A program made the position numbers and the translations under genes. A stretch of DNA of 64,000 bases, from the NCBI GenBank assembly GCA_027575765.1, contig JANBPT010000121.1:1-64000 (forward strand), in the 5' to 3' direction. The DNA is from Tieghemiomyces parasiticus. Its lineage: Eukaryota > Kickxellomycota > Dimargaritomycetes > Dimargaritales > Dimargaritaceae. A model generated the notes under the pieces. That model searched no databases. It was not told the origin of the DNA and was given only the letters and a program-made list of their open reading frames with translations. Shown here piece after piece: positions 21,583 to 32,441 of this stretch (position 1 is its first letter; every line of letters starts with the position of its first letter).

Positions 21583-23133
21583 ATGCCCAAGACGGAACTC
21601 AACATCCCGTACAGCACCGTGGAGGAGATTCGCACGACCGTAGAGCACCTCCGTGCCCAGGCCCAGGCGCAGACCCAACGGCTGTCCCTTGCCAAACGGC
21701 GCGAGCAGCTCCTCGCTCTCTACCGCCTGACCGATGAGAACCAGGAGGCCATTGATGACGCATTGCGGGCCGATTTCGGACGGTGCTCTGAAGACAACAA
21801 TCTTTGCGAGACAATGGCCGTACTCCGCGAGACGGCCCTGGCCATCAACCGCCTTGAGACATGGTGCAAACCCGAACCCATCCCGGCTGAACTCCCCTAC
21901 AAGACCGTGGAGATGGAGCTCCGCCGCGACCCGCTGGGTCTCGTCCTCATCATCGGACCCTGGAACTATCCCTTCCGCCTGGTGCTCAAACCGCTGGTCG
22001 GGGCCCTAGCCGCGGGCAACACCGTGGTGCTGAAACCCTCTGAACTGGCTACCCACACCGCCACCCTCATCCAGCGTCTCGTCACCAAGTACCTCGACCC
22101 GGACGTGTGTCGGGTCGTTCAGGGCGGGCCTTCCGAGACCACCCAATTGCTGGAATACCGGTTCGACCACATCTTCTTTACCGGGTCCCCGCGCGTGGGC
22201 CAAATAGTGGCGGCTGCCGCCGCGCGGTACCTCACCACGACCACGCTGGAATTGGGCGGTAAATCGCCCTGCTGCGTCCTGGACGACGCCGACCTGCCCA
22301 TCGCCCTCCGCCGGCTCTACTGGGGCAAGAATCTTAATGCCGGCCAGACCTGCCTCGCCCCGGACTACCTCCTGTGCACCCCGGTCGCCCACGACGGGAT
22401 CATCGCCACCCTCCGCCAGGTCCAGGATGAATTTTACCCGGACGGCCCGCGCGAGTCGCCGGCCTTCAGTCGGGTCCTGAACGTCACCCAGTTCAGGCGG
22501 CTGCGGGCCCTGGTGGAGGACGCCCTCCAGGCGGGTGCCGAGGTCGTGGTGGGTGGCGGACTGGCCGACTGGGACGAAGCCGACCTCTACATCCCGCCGA
22601 CCTGCCTTACCAAGGTAGACCCGGCCTGCCGGTTGATGCAGGAAGAAATCTTTGGCCCCATCCTCCCGATCGTCACCGTTACCGACCCGGACGCCATGAT
22701 CACCTTCATCAACGACCGCGAACACCCGCTGGCCCTCTACGTGTTCAGTACAGATCGCCGCCGCGCCGACCACATCATTGCGCGCACGTCGGCTGGCTCG
22801 GTTTGCGTTAACGACACGATGCTACCTACCGAGGGCCTGTATATCCCGTTCGGCGGCGTGGGTCAGTCCGGTATGGGCAGCTACAATGGTCGCCACACGT
22901 TCCACACCTTCTCCCATGCCAAACCTGTGCTGCGCAACCCGCTCTCCTTTCTCCCCAACCTCGTTTGGTCGGCCCGGTACCCGCCCTACGGTCACGGGGT
23001 GGCCCCCTGGAAGGCCAGGGTGCTTAACTTCCTTCTGGCTCCGGAAAAACCCCGGGGATCCAATCGGGGACGCTCGTTTGTCGCCGCCAACGTGGCCGTC
23101 CTCGCCGGCATCCTAGCCTACTTCTTTTTCTGA
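21583..23133 (+). CDS. Membrane-anchored aldehyde dehydrogenase, ALDH3 / fatty-aldehyde type
   Basis: Intronless, 516 aa. The order is that of class-3 aldehyde dehydrogenases: helical N-terminus, GPWNYP at 125-130, the cofactor-fold FFTGSP at 198-203, catalytic Glu in ELGGKSP (Glu223) and catalytic Cys in GQTCLAPD (Cys257). EEIFGPILP and the conserved PFGGVGQSGMG follow. The last ~18 residues (VAVLAGILAYFFF) form a C-terminal membrane anchor as in fatty-aldehyde dehydrogenase ALDH3A2 and yeast Hfd1. The enzyme oxidises medium/long-chain aldehydes to acids with NAD(P)+, for example from sphingoid-base or alcohol breakdown. The start is the first ATG after a pyrimidine-rich leader. Family certain; substrate inferred. 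Confidence 0.92.
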   Translation: MPKTELNIPYSTVEEIRTTVEHLRAQAQAQTQRLSLAKRREQLLALYRLTDENQEAIDDALRADFGRCSEDNNLCETMAVLRETALAINRLETWCKPEPIPAELPYKTVEMELRRDPLGLVLIIGPWNYPFRLVLKPLVGALAAGNTVVLKPSELATHTATLIQRLVTKYLDPDVCRVVQGGPSETTQLLEYRFDHIFFTGSPRVGQIVAAAAARYLTTTTLELGGKSPCCVLDDADLPIALRRLYWGKNLNAGQTCLAPDYLLCTPVAHDGIIATLRQVQDEFYPDGPRESPAFSRVLNVTQFRRLRALVEDALQAGAEVVVGGGLADWDEADLYIPPTCLTKVDPACRLMQEEIFGPILPIVTVTDPDAMITFINDREHPLALYVFSTDRRRADHIIARTSAGSVCVNDTMLPTEGLYIPFGGVGQSGMGSYNGRHTFHTFSHAKPVLRNPLSFLPNLVWSARYPPYGHGVAPWKARVLNFLLAPEKPRGSNRGRSFVAANVAVLAGILAYFFF

Positions 23134-24174
23134 TTGCACTCACTTTCCTTCCTCCCCAAATATCCGCCCTGCACAGTGTAACTCTTTTGTCTATACTAGC
23201 AAACATCACGAGTCTGTTGCAACCATATACACGGAATAAATATCGCAAATGGTCAACCCATAGTACAACCTGCGCTGACAGACAACGTCATTAAGTGGAA
23301 CAATCGAGAGCAGAACCATGATCAACCCACCACCACCCTTTTTGGCAGGATGTGATGTATGTTGACCGTTAATACATGAGGCTTCCAATCATCGCTGCTG
23401 TTTCTTGCACGCTAGGCCACAGACTCCCCGACCTGGGTGGCAGTACCCAACCCGAACATTATGTATAAACTTGACCTACCAAAGTCGGCCTATTTCGTTT
23501 TTAATCACTTTCTACTTCTGACCTCTTTTTAAAAATTCCGTGCCATCGGGGCCCTCGGGCTGTAGATAATTTAATAATAATTCAATGTCGTCCTATTGAA
23601 TGGTATCACCCAGGCCCTGACAATATATTTCACTATAGTTGCCGATGGGACAGACACAGAGAAACATTACACCACTGAATGACCGATTCGACTGCTTTTC
23701 AAGGCAAAAGGGCCTTGGCGGAGTTGTTAGAAGGGCAGAGCTTACCTCCCAGCGCGATACGGTATAAACTAACATGGAATGGGTTTATTTTAACCGTCAA
23801 ACTAACCTACTATTCTCTCGGGTGTATGGTCTACGTCTGGCTACGGAAACGCGGGCACCGGTCCTTAACCGTGCACAACTTGGTCGGGTAACGAAGAATT
23901 TAAAGCGGAAGGCAGTTGTACACGTAAGAAAGTCCAAATACAATTGATTACCGCGCCAGAGGGGGAGGGGTTGGAGCCACCGCAATCCGCTGGGCACAGT
24001 AAAATGATGATAAAGAGGGCAGGGGATGCTTACGTTTCGGGTTGATAGGAAGGAGTAAGTCCTCACTAGGCGCCCACAGCTCCGCTTATTTGTGGGTGGA
24101 CAGGGTTATTCACCCGACATACTTGGGTAGGAAGGAGGGCCGGAATGCAGGTACGGTGATGGACCAAGATCGAT
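23134..24174. other. Intergenic between convergent genes
   Basis: About 1 kb shared 3' flank of the aldehyde dehydrogenase and BuGZ-like genes. AT-rich segments (23470-23600) are present, but no gene, repeat or RNA was recognised. Confidence 0.5.
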
Positions 24175-25644
24175 CTAGAAAATGGTACCTTTCAAATTGG
24201 CCAACCGGGATTCGATCGCGTTATCGAGTTTCTGCGCTTGGGCCTTCACATGCGGCGCGGTAAACGCATACTTACTTAGCTGGGCCCGCTTCTCTTCCTG
24301 TAGTGCGGGGAGGTGAGGGGAAAGTAAATGCAGGAAGAAACATAAATAGAGGGTCCGGTTAACGCCAGTAATGAATAAGGCTGGGCCAGAGCAATGACAA
24401 ATTGAGAAAACAAACCGCTGCCCTAACAATGTGGTATCGAACTACAACTTACCACCGAGTATGTGTGCTCGTCATACACCAACCGCATGTTCTTATCGGA
24501 TCGCTTGACCCCGACCGGAAGCACTGCCGTCGGTGCGACGGCGGCAGCCGAAGAGATAATTGGCGCGGTGACCGCAAGGCCACCCGTCGAAGCCGGTCCA
24601 GTCGGAGGAGGAGGAGGAGGAGCGGTGGCGGCTGGTGCCGACGCTGGAGTGGTCGACGGAGGCGCCTGGGGAGTAGCGGATGTAACCGAGGTGGTGGGCT
24701 CGGCGACGGTGGTCACCGCCGAGGTGGTTATCGAGGCAGGCTGTGCCGTGCTGGGGGCGGAATAGCCATAGGGTGGCATACCCGGTGAGTACATGGGGGG
24801 CACCATCCCTGGGTACGGAGGTGGCCACATGGGGGCGGCGCCCGGGGGCATCCCTGGGGGAGGGAAATGTGGCGCGAAGGAGGGAGGGTAGCCCGGCGGG
24901 ACACCCATGGGGAACCCGGGGAATGGGTACGGCGGCACCGTGGGCGCGGCGTGCGACTCGTTCTTTGCCCGCTTGGCAGCGGCCTCGGGGCCTAGAACCG
25001 CAATCTCGTGGGCGGCCAGATCCGCCGGGGGGACTCCTTCCATGCCGAAGATTTCGTGCTCAAAGGTATCACGCTTGGGTAGGGCATTGGGCACCCTGGA
25101 AAAGATCAAGCGGGGTCAAAAACGTGCCGATAGGACAGAGAATAAGGTCAGGCCAAAGGAAGGGTGCGTAGACGAGAGTATCGTCCGGCAGGAACGAGAT
25201 CGAGGTGACATGTCGACTAAAACTTCCACGGCAGGATACGTAAATATGGTGTACTTACTTGGACAGGGTTCGTTTGTGTACTTGGGTATAGTGGAGGGTC
25301 ATACCGGGAGCCGTGTTGAGTGACTTGTGGCAGTCAGGGCATCGGAAGTGCTTGAGCCGCTGGTGCTGAATGAGGGACATGTCACTGTCAAACTCACGCT
25401 CGCAGTACCTGGTGGGCGATATGGGTGACGGGAAAGGGAAGGTGCGGGTGGCGACTTAGTACCTGGACAAAGGTGGGCCTGCACAAGGCTGATCGATCCC
25501 ATGACCGCGGGTGGGCCAGCGCGATTCAAAACGCACGTGGCAAAACCAAAGACGTCAGACATAAGCTAAAAGAGAGGCGCGCATTGCAGCGACCGGTACT
25601 TACCAACACCAGGGCTTGACTTGCTTTCTCTTCTTCTTGGCCAT
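24175..25644 (-). CDS. BuGZ/ZNF207-like zinc-finger protein
   Basis: Four exons: 25644-25604, 25408-25259, 25095-24453 and 24297-24175, 318 aa. All introns are GT-AG and every junction restores the frame. The N-terminus MAKKKRKQVKPWCWYC opens two C2H2-type zinc fingers (WCWYC...H..KH and FRCPDCHK...H..VH). These are followed by VPNALPKRD and the invariant EIFGMEGVP box of the ZNF207/BuGZ family. The middle (about residues 105-250) is a Pro/Gly/Met-rich low-complexity region (PPGYPP, FPPPGMPP), then Ser/Thr/Ala-rich sequence. In animals BuGZ binds Bub3 through a GLEBS motif, stabilises kinetochores and phase-separates on spindle microtubules; fungal members are little studied. I see no clear GLEBS motif, so a splicing or spindle role remains inference from the N-terminal homology. 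Confidence 0.9.
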
Positions 25645-26531
25645 TGTAATGAAGGGACTGCGGATATTAGTGGATAGAGTCGAGGGAACGAAGCGACTCA
25701 CAGGGAATGGCGGAAAGAAAAATTATTCAAGACGGAAGTAGAGGCAAGGGAGAGAGAGAAAGCCGCCTGACGGGGCCGAAGTTTCTGTCTCTTCTTCCCA
25801 CCAATCGCCTTTTTTTCTTTTTTTTCTCTGGCAGGTGAAGTGGACGGTGCTCAAGTCGGTCATGGCCGGCGGTCGTAGTGGCATTCCAAACCTAGGGCTC
25901 AGCGTGGTGAAGGTCAGGGGCTGGAGCCCCGAGAAGCGCCCCCTTGAGCCCCATCGTGACTATTGAGGTCCCAACGGACCCATGGCCTGAGCCGCCAACG
26001 GCGCCGGGCCCTCACCCCGCCATGGCAAAGTCTCCGCTCTGGATGCTACCGCCGGCGCCTTTCCGGGTGCTGAAACCCGCCTGTTGGCAAGCGGGGAGGA
26101 TAGTGATCTCACTGCAGTCGCGTGGTAGGGGCGGGTGTTGGTATGCGAGTCAAGGGCGTGACGCGGGGACCATACCCCCCCTCAGGCCCAGTCGGCTGAC
26201 TGTCAGTCTCCTGGCGTGTCGACAAGTGCGGTGACCGGGCCACACTCTTCTAGTTCTCCATAACGTATCCGGGCTATTGTCTTCGACTCTCTCCATCCGA
26301 CCTCCTCCAAACCCCTTCCACATTGTCTATTGTCTACGGCACGTCATTCCGCCACCCCTTCGCATCCAGCCTTCTCCCTAGCGGCCCTCTACAGCCTGCT
26401 GCCCTGCGTCCTCCTCCAACCTCGTTCTTACTTGTTTGACCCTTCACCATTCCAACCGCCACGCCGGTCCTTACCCTCTCGAGTGCATTCTCCACCCACC
26501 CACGCGTACACACACCTTCGCTTCCCTCGCC
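25645..26531. other. Divergent promoter region, BuGZ-like / RAB18
   Basis: About 890 bp between divergently transcribed genes, so it should hold both promoters. A C/T-rich leader precedes RAB18 (26280-26530) and an A/G-rich one (the minus-strand equivalent) precedes the BuGZ-like gene (25650-25830). No convincing TATA box. Confidence 0.55.
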
Positions 26532-27875
26532 ATGTTCGAGCCCACCACCGAGACCCGAGGGTTGGCTGCTACCTTCAAACTGCTGCTCATTGGAGACTCC
26601 AATGTCGGCAAGTCCAATATACTGCTCCGCTTCACGGACGACACCTTCCTCCCACCGGAGGAGGCGAGTGCCACCATCGGTAGGTTGTTTTTACCGCCCG
26701 CTCCCCGCAGTCGCTGCCCGACACCCGAGCGCCAGCAATGTATGCCAAAACCCCGCCGGGGCAAGAGCGTATTTGCCTAACACGTAGTGACGGGGCTCTA
26801 CCCCACCTGATGTGTACCCCTCCCCACCCTTCCTCGCCAGGCGTGGACTTCAAGGTCAAGTTGGTAGACATCGACGACGAGCGCTATAAGCTGACTATCT
26901 GGGTAAGTGTTCAGTCAGTCCCACGTTGTTACACGGGCGTACGATGCCCCCCCTTTTGCACAGCGCTCACCAGCTCGCCTGGACTTACCCCCTCTGGCCT
27001 GGGTGACCTCACATCTACCCTCTCCCTACGTCATACAACCAACGTCGTAACAGGACACCGCTGGCCAGGAACGCTTCCGAACTCTCACCTCGTCCTACTA
27101 CCGTGGTGCCCAAGGCATCATCCTGGGTAGGTATCCTAGCCAACTGTGGTTTATGTATTATTTCTGGTTATGCCCGGCGATGATCCAATGCACCAAATTT
27201 CCGTGTTAACCTTCTTCCCGATACTCCATCCTTAAAACCCTGCTGCCGAATTCAGTCTACGATGTGAGCCGCCGTGAGACCTTCGAGCATCTCGACCGGT
27301 GGTTAAACGAACTCAACACCTACTGCTCCGCCCAGGATGTGGTGAAAATCATTATCGGCAACAAGGTCGACAAGGTAAGTGGCCGTGGTCGCCTGGCCCC
27401 TATAGGGGCGGCCTGACAAGTGCTTCTGAATCCCCGCCTCCGCTATGCCAAAGCCGGCCTACTGACCAGTATTGGACCCTCCACATGTAATCACTTCTCT
27501 ACCCAGGAATCTGAGCGCGCGGTATCCGTACAGGAGGGGGCGGAATATGCCCGCAAGGTGCAGAGCCTCTTTATTGAATGTAGCGCCAAGACCAGCGTCG
27601 GGGTCCATGAGGCCATGGACGAGCTCGTGCGTGAGGTAAGTGTCTCGGTCGACCATGGTGTCTACAGTACACATGACGCCCCTAGATTTGTGCCTTGTTG
27701 GCCCGCCCGTACTGACCCGCTATGACCTGTCCTACACTTATTATCAACCATATCCCGCCGCTAGATCGTCAACACGCCGTCCCTGTGGCAGAAGCAGAAT
27801 ACTAGACCCGCGGCCGGTAACGTGCGGATACAAAACAGTGAGGGAGAATCGTGGCTAAGCGGCTGTGGCTGCTAG
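26532..27875 (+). CDS. RAB18: Small GTPase RAB18
   Basis: Six exons: 26532-26679, 26841-26902, 27054-27126, 27256-27374, 27507-27635 and 27765-27875, 213 aa. All five introns (about 130-160 nt) are GT-AG and each junction is in frame. GTPase motifs are complete: P-loop GDSNVGKS (21-28), a switch I region containing [18 protein letters not shown] (from 71), NKVDK (about 130-134) and CSAKT. The Rab18-type features [20 protein letters not shown] and NTPSLWQ are present, and the protein ends in CGC for double geranylgeranylation. Rab18 acts at the ER, ER-Golgi interface and lipid droplets. The residue after the P-loop Ser is Asn rather than the usual Ser, a mild deviation. Many fungi lack Rab18, so its retention is of phylogenetic interest. 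Confidence 0.93.
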
Positions 27876-28936
27876 ATCCACCCCCCCCCATGACTACGAA
27901 TTGACATGGTCTCGTAACCCTTTCATTACCTGCGATCAGTCGATATAGGGTATCGGCCTAGCTTGACGCTACCTCCAATCGACGCTCCTTACCTTTACTA
28001 CTCTTGGCACACTGTATTTTGGCCTACGTTAGCCCTTGATTATACCTTGTACTGGCAAACTCCTTCCCCCCCTCCTACGCTGCTCACAATACATCTAACC
28101 GTCGTATAGCAACCCAACTTATTAGTGGCTATTAACTGCGTAGGCAAGGCGGTGCTTACACTACATCGCCTAGCTAGTGGGGTTACCTTGATACATTCTC
28201 CGTGTGAAATTTACCAATTAGTATGAAGGCGTGGGTAGTGCGCATGAGGATGACGTAAGCAGGCAAAGTCCGTACAAGCACCCGGATCACCCTGGAGCTG
28301 CGGCACACATGACCGGGCCATCGATTGGACTGGCTAGCCCAGCTGGCTGCTGATAAGGTAATGGTGACTCCGCTAGAACAATATGCCGACCCCTACGGCC
28401 CTACGTACCCGGAAAGCGGATATGCATGTCCTCTCAATCATCAGCCTGCGCTGTCGTATAAAAGTCCGCGGAGCGGCAACCTCACTATCTCGAACCCCCG
28501 ACCTACCCCTTTTTGCCTCTGCGTATCTGGGGAACCCGCCTCCCTTCCCCTCCCTCCACGTTGAACCAATCAGGTATCCTTGCCGCCGTTTCAATTCCGC
28601 CTGCTCCCTTCTGTTCTGCCACCGTGCATCGACCCGCCCTCGCAGTTGGGTTTCAGCTAGAGACCACACGCCCCTTACCTTACACATTTCGTGCACTAAC
28701 CCCTGTATGTGCTGCGCCCTGCATATAGACTATTGAGGACCTTAGTGAACACTGCCTCGGATCTTTACCCTTGCACAATTGTATGCTATTGTCTACCCAT
28801 CCTTGCTTCCCCTGCCTACCCGACGCATCCACATTAACACTGCATAGGACCCGCCTCCCCTATTGTCTTCCCCCCCCTCCCTACTGTTCGTCGGTCTACT
28901 CTCATTGACCACCCGCACCCACTTGTTACTACCACC
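27876..28936. other. Intergenic upstream of the methyltransferase gene
   Basis: About 1.06 kb. A strong TATA-like CGTATAAAAG lies at 28455-28464 on the plus strand, 470 bp before the next ATG, followed by a long pyrimidine-rich stretch. It may be the methyltransferase promoter with a long 5' leader. Plus-strand open frames in between are short and unconvincing. Confidence 0.4.
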
Positions 28937-29791
28937 ATGGCTGACCATAGGGAAGCGACCGAGGCCAGCGAGTTCTGGAATCAAAAGTGGAAGGATGGAG
29001 ACGTCAAGTGGGACCTTGGTGAACCGGCCCCGTCTCTCGGCGTCCTCTTAGACAGCTGGGCCATCCAGGAGTTTCTCAAACTCGACCCGGTGAGGTTTAA
29101 CAGCCAGGGCGACGCTGAGGCCACAACGTCCCCAGCAGCCGAGACCCAGCCACCCACCCCGGTCAACGGCCAACACCCGCTGGCGAAAAACTTGAAGGAA
29201 CACCGTCCCACCCGGAGTGAGCCCACCGTCGACCGCAAGACCTGGTCGGAGGCCATGAAACTCGACAAACTGCCCAAGCTGCCCAGCGCCGAGGGCGGCG
29301 ACGGGTACCGCCACGCCCTGGTACCGGGCTGTGGGTCCGGGTACGATGCAGTGCTCCTGGCGGAGTATGGGTGGAAAGTGAAGGGTGTCGACCTGAGCCC
29401 TATCGCCATTGACCGCGCCCGGTTCATCGCCTCCAACTACCCGTTCGAAGACCGCATTGAATTTGAGGACCGGGACTTTTTTACCCTCGAACCACCCAAC
29501 AGCGGTTACCAGCTCATCTTTGACTACACCTTTTTCTGCGCCCTGGACCCTTCCCTCCGCGAGAAATGGGCGATTAAAATGGCCGAGCTGCTGGCCGCTG
29601 ACGGGGTCCTGGTCACGCTCATGTTCCCCACCAAGAAGTTTCGTGATCACGAGCCCCCCTTCGTTAGCACCCCGGAGGACTATGCCAAGGTGCTGGGGCC
29701 CCATTTCAAGCAGGTCGATATGGTGGCCGAAGTATCTCCAGCCTCGCCTCGGGCGGGCTACGAATGTTTTGCCGTTTGGCAGAAATTGTAG
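28937..29791 (+). CDS. SAM-dependent methyltransferase, TPMT / thiol methyltransferase family
   Basis: Intronless, 284 aa. The family N-terminal signature FWNQKWKDGDVKWDLGEPAP lies at residues 13-32. The SAM-binding motif I follows as VPGCGSGYDA (about 129-138), then VDLSPIAID (151-159). DYTFFCAL and LVTLMFP come later, in the usual TPMT order. The fold methylates thiols (thiopurine, thiol or halide methyltransferases); fungal members are generally assigned as thiol methyltransferases, some tied to self-protection or detoxification, but the substrate here cannot be read from sequence. An extra ~60-residue Pro/Thr-rich segment (about 52-110) separates the substrate-side helix from motif I. The ATG sits in a good context (ACCATGG) after a pyrimidine-rich leader. 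Confidence 0.9.
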   Translation: MADHREATEASEFWNQKWKDGDVKWDLGEPAPSLGVLLDSWAIQEFLKLDPVRFNSQGDAEATTSPAAETQPPTPVNGQHPLAKNLKEHRPTRSEPTVDRKTWSEAMKLDKLPKLPSAEGGDGYRHALVPGCGSGYDAVLLAEYGWKVKGVDLSPIAIDRARFIASNYPFEDRIEFEDRDFFTLEPPNSGYQLIFDYTFFCALDPSLREKWAIKMAELLAADGVLVTLMFPTKKFRDHEPPFVSTPEDYAKVLGPHFKQVDMVAEVSPASPRAGYECFAVWQKL

Positions 29792-30080
29792 AAGGAATAT
29801 ATTTATATATATTAAGAAATTGACCCTCCCCTGCTTTACTTCTCTGCTTACGGTGGTATATCGTCCGCTCTCATTGACGTCCAACCCTTTCATCAAACGC
29901 CTTCCCACGTTATGTTTCGGCATATTATAAAAAACGAACAATCTAATCGACAGAGACTACCTCGTCGTCGTATGAAAATAATGTAAACGGACTTGGCCCG
30001 GTTCCCTCGAAATTGGCTGGTGTGTCAAGGGGAAGAGAGGGATGACTAATAATGAATGGAGGGGGCCCTATTGATAGAAT

Positions 30081-32441
30081 TCAAGACGAGCACCCCAACT
30101 TCTCACTGTGTACGGCCCTATCGCTACCTGCTGGATCGGCCTCGGCAGTCAAACAGCGGCGATAGAATAATGACGCCAAGAAGGCCACTGCAGCCACGCC
30201 GATGGTGGAGAATAGAGCAGTCCCAATGGCCTCAAGGTAAGCGGCGCGTAGGGCAACCCGCAACCCCGCGGGGAGCCCGTCGATACGTTCCAACGACCCC
30301 AGCAGATACCCGGGGTCTACCCCCAGACTAGTGGCTGCCGCCGTCAGGGCCAGCCGGGTTATGAGCACCGACTTCATGACGGACCCGGTGATGGCAATCC
30401 CAAACACCGCCCCCAGGAGCCGGTAGAAACTGATCAGCGAAGTGGCCTGGGCGAGTCCGGGCGCGCCGACCTGGAACTGCGCCGGAAGGAAACTATTCTG
30501 AATGGCGAGGCCCACCCCGCAACCGGCCAGGATTAGAATTATGATGACGACCGCGAGGGACCGGTCAGCGTCGCGTAAGAGGTAGGTGAGGATGGCACCT
30601 AGGAGGGTGAGGAAGGTGCCCGTGACGTTGATGAGACGCACGAAACCCCAGCGCTCGATAACCAGGGCCGAACTGAGGGCCACGGCGTTGAGCGGTAGGA
30701 GGTAGGCCAGCAGGTAAATCCCGGCCTGGGTGGGCCCCACCATTACCGTCGTCGTGATGGGCGCCGTCCCGTTAGGATTATCGACGTCGGTGGTCACCCC
30801 TGGCTGACCGCGGAGCTGGAAATAGAGCGGTACGAAATAGACCACGGCGTAGAGAATCCAACCCATGGCAAAGTTGGCCACGCTAGCGATGAACACGTTC
30901 CGCACCAGGGTGATTCGGAGGTCAACCACGGGAAACCGAGTCCACCGCAGTTCCACGGCGATAAAGGCCGCCAGGAGCACCAGACCCCCACCGAGGCAAC
31001 CGAGGACCCGTGGTGAGCCCCAGGGGGACTCCGTGCCGGCCTTACCTTCCTCCACGCTTCCGGTCCATTCCAGGCCCAGCACCACCAGGGTGACGCCGGC
31101 AAGTAAGGTAAAGGTACCAAGATAATCCAACTGTCGTAACCGGTCGTAGAGGGTGCTTCCAGTTGCCGGGCTGGCGCTGGCCACCTCCCCGCCTGTCGAG
31201 TCGGTAAGACCAGTGGTTGTGGTAGTGGTCACCGGCACCGCACGGTCCTTTGATCCGGTGGGTTCAGTCTTGGGCTGAACATCTACCGGTGGGGGCGTGC
31301 ATAATTCAGACTTTAGACAAAGGTAGATGATGGCGAAGGCCAGGGCGCAGAGCGGAAGGTTGATCCAGAAACACCAACGCCAGCTGGCGCGTTCGGTAAA
31401 AACGCCTCCAAGCAGGGGGCCGATCACACAGGTCAGGCAGTAGTTGAGGTTGAAGTAGCCCAGGTACTTGCTGCGCTGTGCCGGGGCGGTGATTTCTAGT
31501 AGACATAGGTGTGAGAGGGGGGGGTGGTGGTTGTCAGGTTAGTCACCGATGAACCACTCTATCGGCACGGCGGGGTTGCGAGACAAGGGCTGGTGTGGTC
31601 TCCACAAACCAGCGACAGTAGTCTGTGTCATACAAGAGCAGGAGGGAGGGGAGTGGGGACTATCATTGGATGGCATTTTCTCCGCAAAAGTAAAACCCAG
31701 AAAAAAAGCCACCCATCCCATATCAGTATATATAAAAAAATATTCATATCCCAAAACAAAGTGTCACCTACGCGATATCGTAATGAGCGTGAGCGTGAGT
31801 AGCCCGGCAGCAGCGATTCCCGAGACGGCGCGGAAAGCCACGAGCCAGAAGAAATTAAACGCGAGGGCGCATAACCCTGAAGAGACCCAAAAGAGGGCGA
31901 TACAGGTCAGGAGGCACCCCCGGGTCCCAAACACGTCGGCGAGACGACCAAAGACCGGGGAGAAGGCGGTGATGGTCATCCAGTAGGATGTGGCCAGCCA
32001 GGACGCCGATTCCAGGGCGTCGAAAGACGAGGCGATGGGGTTCATGGCCGTGGCGATGATGGTCTCGTCAAGCGCCGCCGGAAACATTGTGAACATGAGA
32101 CCCACCATGATCCAGGTCAACGCCGGCTTATTGTCCCGGGATATATCATCGTCACTGGCGGTAACGGAGGTCACAGCTTCGGCTGCAATCTCGGTAGCCG
32201 CCCCTTCACTGGGTGGCGGGCCAGTAGGCTCCGGGATGGACGGCAGCGTTTGGATACTGGTTCGCACCGATTTCTTGGGCACTTCCCGGTCGCTTGGAGG
32301 CGCGAGACCTGTCGACGATACGGTCACAGCGGAGCGGGCAGTGGAACAAGGAGCCAACCCACAGATCGACGCGTTGACGCTCCATGTGTCATCTTCGATC
32401 GTTCCGGCCTGGTCATCGTGCGGAACACTGGTACGTTTCAT
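30081..32441 (-). CDS. MFS drug:H+ antiporter, DHA2 (14-TM) type
   Basis: Two exons, 32441-31772 and 31495-30081, 694 aa; the intron (276 nt, GTAGGT...CTAG) joins in frame. About 105 N-terminal residues are cytosolic and Ser/Thr-rich. TM segments then follow, with the MFS motif-A-like loop FGRLADVFGTRG and the drug-antiporter motif-C-like GPLLGGVF in exon 2, just before WRWCFWINLP. This is the hallmark of 14-helix DHA2 transporters (fungal multidrug, siderophore or mycotoxin exporters). A ~60-residue hydrophilic loop after IYLCLK sits between the two halves. No biosynthetic cluster surrounds it, so export of toxic compounds in general is the best guess. The gene converges with the methyltransferase, 289 bp between stops. 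Confidence 0.9.

Noticed and set aside
29048..29941. Minus-strand 297-aa frame
   Set aside because: Antisense of the TPMT-type methyltransferase.
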